From Desulfobacterales bacterium (GTDB lineage Bacteria; Desulfobacterota; Desulfobacteria; Desulfobacterales; UBA5852): a stretch of DNA of 5,171 nt. Under the pieces are notes generated by a model that was given only the letters and a program-made list of their open reading frames with translations, searched no databases and was not told the origin of the DNA. Shown here piece after piece: positions 5,153 to 5,171 of this stretch (the first letter of the stretch is position 1; the number at the start of each line of letters is the position of its first letter). The stretch lies in NCBI GenBank assembly GCA_016735415.1, contig JAERRP010000394.1, positions 1 to 5,171 of the forward strand. Direction: 5' to 3'. The position numbers and the translations under genes are program-made.

Positions 5153-5171
5153 CAGCACCCGTCAAACGAAC

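Overview
The window carries one partial and four complete protein genes, all on the + strand. It reads as part of an anaerobic aromatic (polyphenol) degradation locus. The GC-rich coding sequence, the strong GGAGG-type ribosome binding sites and the close match to a Pelobacter-type molybdenum transhydroxylase suggest a Gram-negative anaerobe, most likely a deltaproteobacterium (Desulfobacterota, possibly a sulfate reducer or fermenter of phenolic compounds). That assignment is an inference; there is no rRNA or other taxonomic marker here.

Layout. Positions 3-167 are the C-terminal end of a ferredoxin-like iron-sulfur subunit, probably the electron-transfer subunit of a different oxidoreductase. 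Positions 168-370 are an AT-rich intergenic region with inverted and direct repeats; they look like the control region of the next operon. Positions 371-2887 and 2889-3725 are a tightly coupled pair (1 bp between stop and start) that I recognise as the large (molybdopterin) and small (three [4Fe-4S] clusters plus a C-terminal beta-sandwich domain) subunits of pyrogallol-phloroglucinol transhydroxylase or a close relative. After a 154-bp gap with a second inverted-repeat element comes a 109-residue single-domain cupin (3880-4209) lacking all the usual cupin metal ligands. A 175-bp gap containing a long, strongly paired stem structure (4250-4352) separates it from a 255-residue short-chain dehydrogenase/reductase (4385-5152). 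The last 19 bases hold nothing recognisable.

How the genes may work together. In Pelobacter acidigallici, transhydroxylase moves a hydroxyl group between polyphenols (pyrogallol to phloroglucinol, with 1,2,3,5-tetrahydroxybenzene as co-substrate), and the phloroglucinol is then reduced by an NADPH-dependent reductase of the SDR family. A transhydroxylase followed by an SDR whose cofactor loop looks NADP(H)-specific fits that route, so the SDR is a reasonable phloroglucinol reductase candidate. The cupin is not an established member of the pathway and is the most novel protein here. The transhydroxylase keeps the catalytic His, Asp, Ser and Tyr but appears to differ from the Pelobacter enzyme at several substrate-pocket positions and in one shortened loop, so its true substrate may differ.
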